Assembly (NCBI GenBank): GCA_016934575.1
Contig: JAFGSN010000108.1
Location: 1-59,679 of the forward strand
From: Vicinamibacteria bacterium
Lineage (GTDB): Bacteria; Acidobacteriota; Vicinamibacteria; Fen-336
Direction: 5' to 3'
DNA length: 59,679 bases
The notes under the pieces are model-generated. The model saw only the letters and a list, made by a program, of their open reading frames with translations, searched no databases and had not been told where the DNA came from. Position 1 is the stretch's first letter. Each line of letters starts with the position of its first letter. Positions 1 to 9,690 of this stretch are shown here, one piece after another. A program made the translations under genes and the position numbers.

Positions 1-2
1 CA

Positions 3-119
3 TGCCTCATGAACGACATCGTGAAGCAGCTTCGCGCTCTCGCCAAGGTCGAGTTGCGCCAGCACGCCGACGGATCAATCACCCCCGAAGCAGAAGGCAA
101 GGAGCAAGAAAAGCGATGA
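3..119 (+). CDS. C-terminal fragment of a CDS truncated by the window edge (...CLMNDIVKQLRALAKVELRQHADGSITPEAEGKEQEKR*)
   Basis: Open frame 3 from the window edge to TGA at 117-119, overlapping the hflK-like start as ATGA. Could instead be a short ORF starting at 9. Confidence 0.4.
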   Translation, partial: CLMNDIVKQLRALAKVELRQHADGSITPEAEGKEQEKR

Positions 120-1141
120 CAAGACCCAGTTGGACGCATGGACCATTCGACGTCGGAGGCGAGAGGCCCTTCAGAATGCCGTCCGTGAAAAGCCCCTCTC
201 CACGCGTGCTGCGGATTCTCGCGGGCGCGATCATCGTCCTGTTGCTGCTACTGACGAGTTACTTCCAGATCGAGCCTGACGCGGTCGGAGTCGTGCAGCG
301 TTTCGGCAAGTACGTGCGCACGACCAATCCCGGCCCGCACTTCAAGATCCCCTTCGGCGTCGAGAGGGTGACGAAAGTCCCCGTTCAGCGACAGCTCAAA
401 CAGGAGTTCGGTTTCCGCACGGAGCACATCGGCCGAGGAACCCGCTATGCTCAAGCGGCGGACGAGACCACGGCCGAGTCGATGATGCTCACGGGCGACC
501 TGAACGTCGCGGAGGTCGAGTGGATCGTCCAATACCGCATCCGGGATCCCCAGGCCTATCTCTTTCGCGTACGCAACCAGATCGAGACCTTTCGATACAT
601 GTCGGAGGCCGCCGTTCGCGTCGTCGTCGGCGATCACAGCGTGGACGAGGTGATCACGATCGGACGCGAGGAGGTGGCGCGCAAAGCTCAGCAGGAGCTG
701 CAACGCCTCTGCATCCTCTACGACATCGGCATCGAGATCCAGCAGCTCGTCCTGCAGAACGTCAATCCGCCCGACCCGGTCAAGCCGGCGTTCAACGAGG
801 TCAACGAGGCCATCCAGGAGCGGGAACGCGCGATCAACGAGGCCATGGCCGAGTACAACAAGGCCGTGCCGCGCGCCAAGGGCGAGGCGGAACAGGCGGT
901 GCGCGCGGCCGAAGGTTATGCCACGGAACGCGTCAATAACGCGCAGGGCGACGCCAAGCGTTTCGAGGCGCTCCACGCGGAGTACCGCAAGGCGCCAAAC
1001 GTCACTCGTAAACGCATCTATCTCGAGACGATGGCCTCGATTATCCCCAAGATGGGCCGCAAACTCATCCTCGACGAGAAAGCGCGCGGCGTGCTGCCGA
1101 TCCTGCAGCTCGACGGTCAAGCCAAGGAGGTGTCCCAGTGA
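116..1141 (+). CDS. hflK: SPFH/band 7 protein, HflK-like FtsH protease modulator
   Basis: N-terminal TM segment, then QIEPDAVGVVQRFGKYVRTTNPGPHFKIPFGVERV (SPFH). Followed by an HflC-like gene with overlapping stop/start. ATG at 116 preferred over the ORF-track start at 2. Confidence 0.9.
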   Translation: MTRPSWTHGPFDVGGERPFRMPSVKSPSPRVLRILAGAIIVLLLLLTSYFQIEPDAVGVVQRFGKYVRTTNPGPHFKIPFGVERVTKVPVQRQLKQEFGFRTEHIGRGTRYAQAADETTAESMMLTGDLNVAEVEWIVQYRIRDPQAYLFRVRNQIETFRYMSEAAVRVVVGDHSVDEVITIGREEVARKAQQELQRLCILYDIGIEIQQLVLQNVNPPDPVKPAFNEVNEAIQERERAINEAMAEYNKAVPRAKGEAEQAVRAAEGYATERVNNAQGDAKRFEALHAEYRKAPNVTRKRIYLETMASIIPKMGRKLILDEKARGVLPILQLDGQAKEVSQ

Positions 1142-2073
1142 AAAGCGCGATCGCCGGTCTGTTCCTCTTCGTCCTGGTCATCGTGCTGTGGTCGTCCGTC
1201 TACACCATTTCCGAGACCGACCAGGCCATCCTGACGCAGCTCGACAAGCCGATCGGCGGCGTGGTCAGCGACCCCGGTCTGCACGTCAAGGTGCCGTTCA
1301 TTCAGAACGTGCACCGCTTCGACAAGCGCTGGCTGGAGTTCAACGGCGAGGCCAACGAGATTCCGACCAAGGACAAGAAGTACATCTGGGTCGACACGTA
1401 CGGGCGCTGGCGCATCGCCGATCCGCTGCGCTTTTATCAAGCCGTTCGGGACGAACGCGGCGGTCAGGGCAGGCTCGACGATATCATCGACGGCAAGACA
1501 CGCGACTCCGTGGCGCGCTACGACTTGATCGAGGTCGTGCGCTCGACCAATCGCAGCTTCGAGGCGACCGAGGAGATCGAGGGCATCGGTTCGCCCGAAG
1601 CCAGGGCCGAAGTCAAGGTGGGTCGCGAGACGATCGCCCAGGAGATCCTTACGGCCTCCGCGGAGATCACGCCCCAGTTCGGCGTGGAGCTGGTCGACGT
1701 GCGCTTCAAGCGCATCAACTACGTCGATTCCGTGCAGCGCACGGTTTTCGACCGCATGATCACCGAACGCCGGCGTATCGCCGAACGCAGTCGATCCGAA
1801 GGCCAGGGACGGGCGGCCGAAATCCGCGGTCGAAAAGAGCGCGACGTCATGGCCGCGTCCTCTGTAGGCTATAGGCAGGCGCAGGAGATCAAGGGCCAGG
1901 CCGACGCGGAGGCCACCGCGATCTATGCGAACGCCTACAACCGCGACGTCGACTTCTATCAGTTCCTGAAGTCGATGGAGACGCTCGACGCCAGCCTGGA
2001 CGACAAGGCCTGGCTCATTCTGTCCACCGACTCGGAGTTGCTGCGATATCTCAAGCGGAGCGAAGCGCGCTGA
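1138..2073 (+). CDS. hflC: SPFH protein, HflC-like protease modulator
   Basis: GTG start overlapping the hflK stop. YTISETDQAILTQLDKPIGGVVSDPGLHVKVPFIQNVHRFDKR and C-terminal YRQAQEIKGQADAEATAIYANAY are HflC-like. Confidence 0.92.
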   Translation: MKSAIAGLFLFVLVIVLWSSVYTISETDQAILTQLDKPIGGVVSDPGLHVKVPFIQNVHRFDKRWLEFNGEANEIPTKDKKYIWVDTYGRWRIADPLRFYQAVRDERGGQGRLDDIIDGKTRDSVARYDLIEVVRSTNRSFEATEEIEGIGSPEARAEVKVGRETIAQEILTASAEITPQFGVELVDVRFKRINYVDSVQRTVFDRMITERRRIAERSRSEGQGRAAEIRGRKERDVMAASSVGYRQAQEIKGQADAEATAIYANAYNRDVDFYQFLKSMETLDASLDDKAWLILSTDSELLRYLKRSEAR

Positions 2074-2089
2074 GCGCTTCATGACCTCA

Positions 2090-2121
2090 CACGGGCGCGG
2101 CGCCTGACGGCCGCGCCCGTG
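2090..2121 (+). terminator. Strong hairpin downstream of hflC (12-bp perfect stem, 8-nt loop)
   Basis: CACGGGCGCGGC-gcctgacg-GCCGCGCCCGTG. No U-tract follows, so factor-independent termination is uncertain. Confidence 0.5.
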
Positions 2122-2134
2122 AATCGTCGCTGCG

Positions 2135-3055
2135 ATGGTATTCCTTCAAAAACGAAAGCTCGGCCTCGTCCTCGGAGGCGGCGCGAGCCGGGGCGTGGCG
2201 CACATCGGCGTCGTCAAGTGCCTCGACGAGGAACGGTTGTATCCCGACGTCGTTGTCGGCACGTCCATCGGCGCTCTGATCGGTTGTCTCTACGCCTGCG
2301 GCTGGGGCTTCGGCCGAATCGCCGACTGGGCGCGCGAGGTCGCGAGCTCAAGCGAGTTTCGCCAGCTCGGATTCGAGGCCTTTGCCGAGCACAAGAAGGA
2401 CTTCGCCGTTCGACGCATGGGATATTACCTTCGCGAGCGTCTCATCCATGCTCGGATGGCGCTCGCTCCATTTGTGACGAAACGGGAGACGCTCCGCAAG
2501 GTCATCGACTGCTTCGTGCCCGACGTGCTCATCGAAAACCTGCCCGTCGCTTTCGGCTGTACGACTCTCGACCTTGTGAACGGCCGAGACATCCTGCTCC
2601 GCGGCGGTCCCTTGCGCGACGCCGTAATGCGCTCGATCTCGATCGCCGGCATGTTCCCGCCCTTCGAGGAAGACGGCTGCGTTCTCGTCGACGCCGGTCC
2701 CACATGCAACGTCCCCGTGGACGCCTGTCGTGAACTGGGCGCGGAAGTGGCGGTCGCGGTCAACCTACGCTCCGATCTGGCCCGGTTCAGCGCCGCCCAC
2801 TCGGCGCTGGCGACGACCTTCCGCGCCGACGAGATCGCTCGTTATCGTCTGAACAAGATCGAGGCGCAACGCGCGAACGTTCTTATCGAGCCGCGTCTCG
2901 AGTCGATCCACTGGGCCGACTTCGGAAAGATCGACGTCGGCCTCCGCGCCGGCCATGCGGCCGCTCGCGCCAAGCTATCCGACATCCGAGCCGCGCTGCG
3001 AATCGGACCGCTCGACCGCATCAGGAGTCTTCTCCCACGGCGAAGCTCACGCTGA
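2135..3055 (+). CDS. Patatin-like phospholipase family protein (RssA-like)
   Basis: GLVLGGGASRGVAHIGVVKCLDE (oxyanion glycine-rich motif), GTSIG (GxSxG nucleophile elbow), VDAGPTCNVPVD near the catalytic Asp region. Confidence 0.85.
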   Translation: MVFLQKRKLGLVLGGGASRGVAHIGVVKCLDEERLYPDVVVGTSIGALIGCLYACGWGFGRIADWAREVASSSEFRQLGFEAFAEHKKDFAVRRMGYYLRERLIHARMALAPFVTKRETLRKVIDCFVPDVLIENLPVAFGCTTLDLVNGRDILLRGGPLRDAVMRSISIAGMFPPFEEDGCVLVDAGPTCNVPVDACRELGAEVAVAVNLRSDLARFSAAHSALATTFRADEIARYRLNKIEAQRANVLIEPRLESIHWADFGKIDVGLRAGHAAARAKLSDIRAALRIGPLDRIRSLLPRRSSR

Positions 3056-3312
3056 GCTTCGATCCGCGTTTCGAGCCGGCTCGAAGTCGAGGACACGGAC
3101 GTCATGCCGGGAGGACTTCCACGCCTTCCGGCGTCATCCTGCCGAATCCCTCGCGATCCCTGCCATGGCGCCAACCGTCATCGTCGGCTATGATCATGGA
3201 GGCCGACACATGAAGGCTCTCGAATCCGGAAGAATCGGACACCCCATGGCGCGGAGTCGGCGAAATCGTTGGGAATTGTCTTTCGCAATCGGGCGCCGGG
3301 CGGCCGGAAACA

Positions 3313-4383
3313 ATGATAGCAACAAGCAATATCCGCATCACGGGCTTCCATCCCATCCCCTCCCCTTCCCTCCTGAAAAACGAGCTGCCCATGACCGAGA
3401 AAAGCAACCGCCTGGTCGTGGAAAGCAGGAACACCATAAGAAACATCCTGGAGAAAAGGGACGCCAGGCTCCTCGCAGTGGTCGGTCCCTGCTCCATTCA
3501 CGACCCCGCCGCGGCCATGGAATACGCGTCCCGTCTCGCGGCCCTGCGGGACCGCGTCAGCGACAAGATATTTCTCATCATGCGGACCTATTTCGAGAAG
3601 CCGCGCACCGTCCTCGGCTGGAAGGGACTCATCACCGACCCTCACCTGAACGGCACTTATGACATCGAGGTCGGCCTGCGGATCGCCAGGCAACTCCTGC
3701 TCGACATCACCGCTCTGGGACTGCCCTGCGGCTCCGAAATGCTTGATCCGATCATTCCGCAGTACATTGCCGACCTCTTGAGCTGGGCTTCGATCGGCGC
3801 CCGCACCACGGAGAGTCAGAAACATCGCGAGATGGCGAGCGGGCTCTCCATGCCGGTCGGATTCAAGAACGCGACCACCGGGGACTTGAAACCGGCCTTG
3901 AACGCGATGGAATCGGCGCGCCATCCCCAACATTTCATCGGCATCGACGAGGAGGGGCGGACGACCGTGTTTCAAACCGCGGGCAACGAGCTGTCGCATC
4001 TCGTCCTGCGTGGAGGCGCGTCCGGCCCGAATTATCACGAGGAAACGGTCGAGCAGGCGGAAAAGATGATCGCCGACATTCATGTCGATCCGGCGATCAT
4101 CATCGATTGTAGTCACGGCAACTCCGGCAAACAGCCTGCAAAACAGAAACGGGTTCTCGCCTCCCTCATCAACCAGAAATCGAGCGGCCGGAATGCGATC
4201 GTCGGCTTCATGCTCGAAAGCAATCTTAAGGACGGCTCGCAAAAAATTCCGGACGATCCGGCCGCGCTCGTCTACGGCCAGTCCGTGACGGACGCGTGCG
4301 TCGGATGGGCGGAGACCGAGGAGATCCTTCAGGAAGCTTGCCGGCGACTGCCGGCAGCCGCCGTTCCGGAAGCGGAGGGATAA
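3313..4383 (+). CDS. aroG: 3-deoxy-7-phosphoheptulonate synthase, class I (AroG/F/H type)
   Basis: VVGPCSIHDPAAAMEYASRL, RTYFEKPRTVLGWKGLITDPHLNGTYDIEVGLRIAR, IGARTTESQKHREMASGLSMPVGFKN, DCSHGNSGK. Confidence 0.95.
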   Translation: MIATSNIRITGFHPIPSPSLLKNELPMTEKSNRLVVESRNTIRNILEKRDARLLAVVGPCSIHDPAAAMEYASRLAALRDRVSDKIFLIMRTYFEKPRTVLGWKGLITDPHLNGTYDIEVGLRIARQLLLDITALGLPCGSEMLDPIIPQYIADLLSWASIGARTTESQKHREMASGLSMPVGFKNATTGDLKPALNAMESARHPQHFIGIDEEGRTTVFQTAGNELSHLVLRGGASGPNYHEETVEQAEKMIADIHVDPAIIIDCSHGNSGKQPAKQKRVLASLINQKSSGRNAIVGFMLESNLKDGSQKIPDDPAALVYGQSVTDACVGWAETEEILQEACRRLPAAAVPEAEG

Positions 4384-4508
4384 CCAACCGGACGGCGCCG
4401 ACCGCCACGCGATCGACGCGCGACAACGCCGGAGTTGAAGCGTGCGCGTCAGCTCGCTCGTGAAAGGATCGGCGTCTCGGCGACAGCCGCCCGCGGCCTG
4501 CCGTCGTA

Positions 4509-5615
<1,107 letters not shown>

Positions 5616-5782
5616 GCGCCCTCCTCAATGGTTTCCAAATTCTCTGGCGACGACATTCAACTCGGCGGCAAAAACAGACTACCTTATCGCTCGAAGAACC
5701 GTCAAGCGACCCGACCCAAGAATTTGACCGTGACGCCGCGTCATCTAAACTTATTCGTGGACATAAGAGGCGCGCGGGCCGC

Positions 5783-6595
5783 ATGACTTCCGCAATGGTC
5801 GACCTGAATCCGATCGCTCAGGCGTTGGTCGCCGGGCTCTTCACGTGGCTCCTCACGGCCCTGGGCGCCGGGTTCGTCTTTTTTGTTCGCAGCATCAACC
5901 GCAAGCTGCTGGCCTCGGCGCTGGGATTCGCCGCGGGCGTGATGATCGCCGCCAGCTTCTGGTCGCTGCTCGCGCCGGCGCTCGAGATGTCCGCGAACGG
6001 AGCCTTGCCGGCATGGCTGCCTCCGGCCGTCGGCTTTCTGCTCGGCGGAGCCGCGCTGCGCCTGATGGACCGTTTCCTGCCGCACTTACACCTCGACCGT
6101 TCCATCGAACAGGCCGAGGGCGTCTCCCAGCACTGGCGCCGCAGCACGCTGCTCGTGCTGGCCATTGTTCTGCACAACGTCCCCGAGGGGCTGGCCGTCG
6201 GGGTGGCGTTCGGCGCCGTGGCCGCCGGAATTCCCGAGGCCACGCTCAGCGGCGCCGTTGTCCTGGCGATCGGCATCGGCATTCAGAACATGCCCGAGGG
6301 ACTGGCCGTCTCGGTGCCGTTACGCGGCGAGGGCCTCACGCGCCTCAAGAGCTTCTGGTGGGGCCAGCTCTCGGGCATCGTCGAACCGATTGCCGCGGTC
6401 GCGGGCGCCGTCGCCGTCGTGATCGCGCGACCGATACTTCCGTACGCGCTTAGCTTCGCGGCGGGCGCCATGATCTTCGTCGTCATCGAGGAACTGATCC
6501 CCGAATCACAGTCCGGCGACGAGGGCGACATTGCCACGCTCGGCGCGATGCTGGGATTCGCCGTCATGATGATTCTCGACGTTTCTTTCGGATGA
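5783..6595 (+). CDS. ZIP family metal transporter
   Basis: Multiple TM segments with HNVPEGLAVGVAFGA and NMPEGLAVSVPLRGEG (ZIP TM4/TM5-type motifs) and a C-terminal MIFVVIEELIPES motif. Confidence 0.92.
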   Translation: MTSAMVDLNPIAQALVAGLFTWLLTALGAGFVFFVRSINRKLLASALGFAAGVMIAASFWSLLAPALEMSANGALPAWLPPAVGFLLGGAALRLMDRFLPHLHLDRSIEQAEGVSQHWRRSTLLVLAIVLHNVPEGLAVGVAFGAVAAGIPEATLSGAVVLAIGIGIQNMPEGLAVSVPLRGEGLTRLKSFWWGQLSGIVEPIAAVAGAVAVVIARPILPYALSFAAGAMIFVVIEELIPESQSGDEGDIATLGAMLGFAVMMILDVSFG

Positions 6596-6635
6596 TGAAT
6601 CGCGAGCTTTCGTCTTCTCACATCCACGCCAAAAA

Positions 6636-6896
6636 TCATATCATTGTGATCTCGTAGATCCGGCGCATGCCGCCGCCGAGATCCTCGGCGATCGTCGCGC
6701 CGTTTTCAAGAAGAGCACAACGGCCGACGAAAGTACGCGACACCCAGTCCTGAAGCTCCCGGACGCTGCGCCATGCGCCGCCGGTCGGCGAGACGACGAC
6801 GGTCTCCTGACAGCGACCTTTTCTGAAAAGACGCGTCTTGATCCTCATCCGGCAGACCGACAATGCGCTCCTCCTTCCGTCGTTTGTTCGTTTCAT
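6636..6896 (-). CDS. Hypothetical small protein (MKRTNDGRRSALSVCRMRIKTRLFRK...)
   Basis: ORF of about 86 codons in an otherwise unassigned interval. No recognised family; may be spurious. Confidence 0.3.
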   Translation of the reverse strand: MKRTNDGRRSALSVCRMRIKTRLFRKGRCQETVVVSPTGGAWRSVRELQDWVSRTFVGRCALLENGATIAEDLGGGMRRIYEITMI

Positions 6897-7062
6897 GAGA
6901 CGCCCGATCGATCGATTTGGTCGGCCGCCGCCCGTTGGAGAGTGAGACGGATCACAAGCAGACGTCCCGAAGCTTTCCTTGCGTTGCAATCTTCCATTAG
7001 ACTAGTGCCGAACCTGAACTGCTTCTGAGTCGAAGCACTGGGGCTTCGACAGGGAGGATGTC

Positions 7063-7431
7063 ATGCTCTTGCCTCTCCTTTTCAGCCTATCGGCGCTCGC
7101 GGCTCAAGAGCCGCCTCCGCCCATTGAAGAAACCGTGGAGCCGCCCGCCGACGTCGCGATGCCGGCAAGCGATACGATCGGCGCGCAAGCCGAGATCAAC
7201 CTCGGAATCCAGGCCTATCTCAAGCGACGTTTCACCGCGGCCGAGGAGCACTTCAACCGAGCGCTCGACGTGGACCCGGGCAGCGCGGCGGCGGCTTACT
7301 ATCTCGGCTATACGATTTATAAGAGGGTCGAGTTCCGTCGCTTCCATCCGGACAAGAATCGAGCGAAAGAGCTGTTCATGAAGGCGTTTTCGCTCGATCC
7401 CTCTTTCAGACCGAGCTGGAAAAGCCTGTAA
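7063..7431 (+). CDS. Secreted TPR-repeat small protein
   Basis: Signal-like N-terminus MLLPLLFSLSALAAQE, then TPR-like INLGIQAYLKRRFTAAEEHFNRALDVDPGSAAAAYYLGYTIYK. Confidence 0.6.
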   Translation: MLLPLLFSLSALAAQEPPPPIEETVEPPADVAMPASDTIGAQAEINLGIQAYLKRRFTAAEEHFNRALDVDPGSAAAAYYLGYTIYKRVEFRRFHPDKNRAKELFMKAFSLDPSFRPSWKSL

Positions 7432-7497
7432 GCGATCATTCGACGGGCCGTCCACGGCTCGACGCCCGTTCGATCTCGCGACACGCGAGTCCCGGTC

Positions 7498-8940
7498 ATG
7501 GACGTTCTATTGCTCGACCAAGATCCTGGACGCGCCAGCTTGATCGTCGGCGCGTTCGCGGAAAGCGGCGACAGCGTTCAAATCGACGACGGCCAGGATC
7601 ACGCCCGGTTGAAACGCCTGGTCGCGGAACGTCCGCCTGATCTGCTTGTCGTTTCATGGCCGCCGGGCGCCGGCGCCGGCGCGCTGATTGCGAGCTCGCC
7701 GAATTCCATCCCGATGCTCTTCCTGGCGGACCATGACGAGGAAGTCCCGCGCGCATCATTCGCGCAGGAGCAATTGTCGCTCTCCGGCGGCGACCTGCGA
7801 CGCCTGCCGCGCGCCGCCGAACGCGTGACGCGCGCCTGGCGTCTGATGGCAAAGCTGCGACAGGCCGCCGAAGCCTTGCACGAAAGCGAAGAACGCCTCC
7901 GCATGGTTGCCGACTTCACGAGCGACTGGGAATACTGGATAGGACCGGACGGCCGCTTCCTTTACGTATCGCCGGCTTGCGCGCGCATCACCGGTCACGC
8001 CGCCTCGGATCTCATGGCCGATCCCGGCCTGATGACGCGCATCATCCATCCCGACGATCGCCGCGCGTTCGTCGAGCACATGAGCCGCGTCATGAATGGA
8101 TCTCCCAAAAACTGTCGCATGGATCTCCGCATCGTTTGCCGCGACGGCGAGACGCGCTGGATCGCCCACTCCTGCCGGGCCGTCCATCATGATAGCGGGG
8201 CCTGGTGGGGCCGGCGCGGCAGCAATCACGACATCACGGAGCGCAAGCGCTCCGAGGCGGAGCTGGCCCGCCTGAGCGCGGAGTTGCGCGGCCTGGCGGC
8301 GCATCTGCAGACCGTTCGAGAAGATGAACGTCGCAGAATCGCCCAGGGCATCCATGACGAGCTGGGTCAGGCGCTCACCGCCCTGAAAATGGACGCCGCA
8401 TGGCTCGAGAGACGCCTGTCCGCCGGCGATCCGGCCCTGGCCGACAAGGCTCGCGACATGATCGACCTCATTGGACTGACGCTGCAGTCGGTGAAGCGTC
8501 TTTCCCTCGAGTTGCGGCCGCGCCTGCTCGACGATCTGGGGCTGCCCGCCGCGCTCGAATGGCAAACGGGCGAGTTCGCACGCCACACCGGCATTCAATG
8601 CGCGCTTCGCGTACGCCCCGACGATCTCGACCTTCCGCGAGAGCTTTCGACCGCGGTCTTTCGCATCGTGCAGGAAGCCCTCACGAACGTCGCCCGACAC
8701 GCTCACGCGACTCGCGTGGAGGTCGCGCTGGCGCTTGCCGGCGGCCGCCTCGGCCTGCTCATCGACGATGACGGCCGCGGCATCCGCGGCGAGGCGTTGC
8801 GCGATCCCGCGTCTTTCGGACTTATGCAGATGCGCGAGCGGGCGATCGCATGCGGCGGCGATCTCGCGATCGAGGGCCGCCCGGATCGCGGCACCTCGAT
8901 TCGCGTCAACGTGCCCTTCACGCCGGAGCGTCCCCGATGA
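7498..8940 (+). CDS. PAS domain sensor histidine kinase (NarL-type, HisKA_3) with a degenerate receiver-like N-terminus
   Basis: PAS region (EERLRMVADFTSDWEYWIGPDGRFLYVSPACARITGH), RIAQGIHDELGQALTALKMDAAWLER (HisKA_3 H-box), EALTNVARHAHATRVEV, IDDDGRGI, GLMQMRERA. Confidence 0.9.
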   Translation: MDVLLLDQDPGRASLIVGAFAESGDSVQIDDGQDHARLKRLVAERPPDLLVVSWPPGAGAGALIASSPNSIPMLFLADHDEEVPRASFAQEQLSLSGGDLRRLPRAAERVTRAWRLMAKLRQAAEALHESEERLRMVADFTSDWEYWIGPDGRFLYVSPACARITGHAASDLMADPGLMTRIIHPDDRRAFVEHMSRVMNGSPKNCRMDLRIVCRDGETRWIAHSCRAVHHDSGAWWGRRGSNHDITERKRSEAELARLSAELRGLAAHLQTVREDERRRIAQGIHDELGQALTALKMDAAWLERRLSAGDPALADKARDMIDLIGLTLQSVKRLSLELRPRLLDDLGLPAALEWQTGEFARHTGIQCALRVRPDDLDLPRELSTAVFRIVQEALTNVARHAHATRVEVALALAGGRLGLLIDDDGRGIRGEALRDPASFGLMQMRERAIACGGDLAIEGRPDRGTSIRVNVPFTPERPR

Positions 8941-9599
8941 CGGCCGGCGAGGCCGGAAGCGGCTCGGCCACGCGCGTCTTCGTCATCGACGATCACGCCG
9001 TCGTGCGACGAGGGCTCCGCCAGATCCTCGAAGAGTCGCCCGAGGCGACGCTCGCCGGCGAGGCCGGAAGCGGCGCCGAAGCGCTCACGCGACTGCGGCA
9101 AACACACTGCGACGTCGTCGTGCTCGACATCTCCCTTCCCGACTGCAACGGCCTCGATCTGCTGCGACAGATCCGATCGCAACATCCGCGCCTGGCCGTC
9201 CTCATCCTGACGATGCACGCTGAGGAGCCTTATGCCGTGCGGGCGCTTCGTGCCGGCGCCGCGGGCTATCTCACCAAGGACGGCGCGGCCGAGGAGCTGC
9301 TTGCGGCGATCCGCAAGGTCGCGGCGGGCGGGCGGTATCTCTCCTCGGCGCTGGCCGAAACGCTGGCCGTTCGTATCGGCGCCGGCACGCGCGAATTGCC
9401 GCACGAGCGGCTCTCCGACCGAGAGTTCCAGGTTCTGTGTCTCATGGCGACGGGCCAGAGCCTGACGGAGATCGCCAACACGCTGGGAGTAAGCGTCAAG
9501 ACCGTGAGCACTCACCGCGCGCGAATGCTCGAGAAGATGCATCTCCGAAACAACGCCGAACTGATTCAATACGCCGTCAGGCACGATCTGGTGGCGTAA
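8937..9599 (+). CDS. NarL/LuxR-family response regulator
   Basis: ATGA overlap with the kinase gene. Receiver RVFVIDDHAVVRRGLRQILEE...VVVLDISLPDCNGLDLL and HTH LSDREFQVLCLMATGQSLTEIANTLGVSVKTVSTHRARMLEKM. Confidence 0.95.
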   Translation: MTAGEAGSGSATRVFVIDDHAVVRRGLRQILEESPEATLAGEAGSGAEALTRLRQTHCDVVVLDISLPDCNGLDLLRQIRSQHPRLAVLILTMHAEEPYAVRALRAGAAGYLTKDGAAEELLAAIRKVAAGGRYLSSALAETLAVRIGAGTRELPHERLSDREFQVLCLMATGQSLTEIANTLGVSVKTVSTHRARMLEKMHLRNNAELIQYAVRHDLVA

Positions 9600-9626
9600 G
9601 AACGCCAAGACGCGAAACCGCGGAGG
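9600..9626 (+). repeat. AACGCCAAGACGCGAAACCGCGGAGGG element, copy A
   Basis: Shares the GCCAAG/ACGCGAAA purine-rich phrase with the inverted copy at 9701-9736. Confidence 0.45.
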
Positions 9627-9690
9627 GATATGATGCGACCGAGAATCAACCGAGTCGCGTCATTGGTAATGAAGCTCATCGAGACACGTC

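Noticed and set aside
248-1120. 290-aa minus-strand ORF opposite hflK
   Set aside because: Antisense shadow of a strongly supported SPFH gene. The same applies to 1117-2082, 3178-4242, 4608-5786 and many others in the track.
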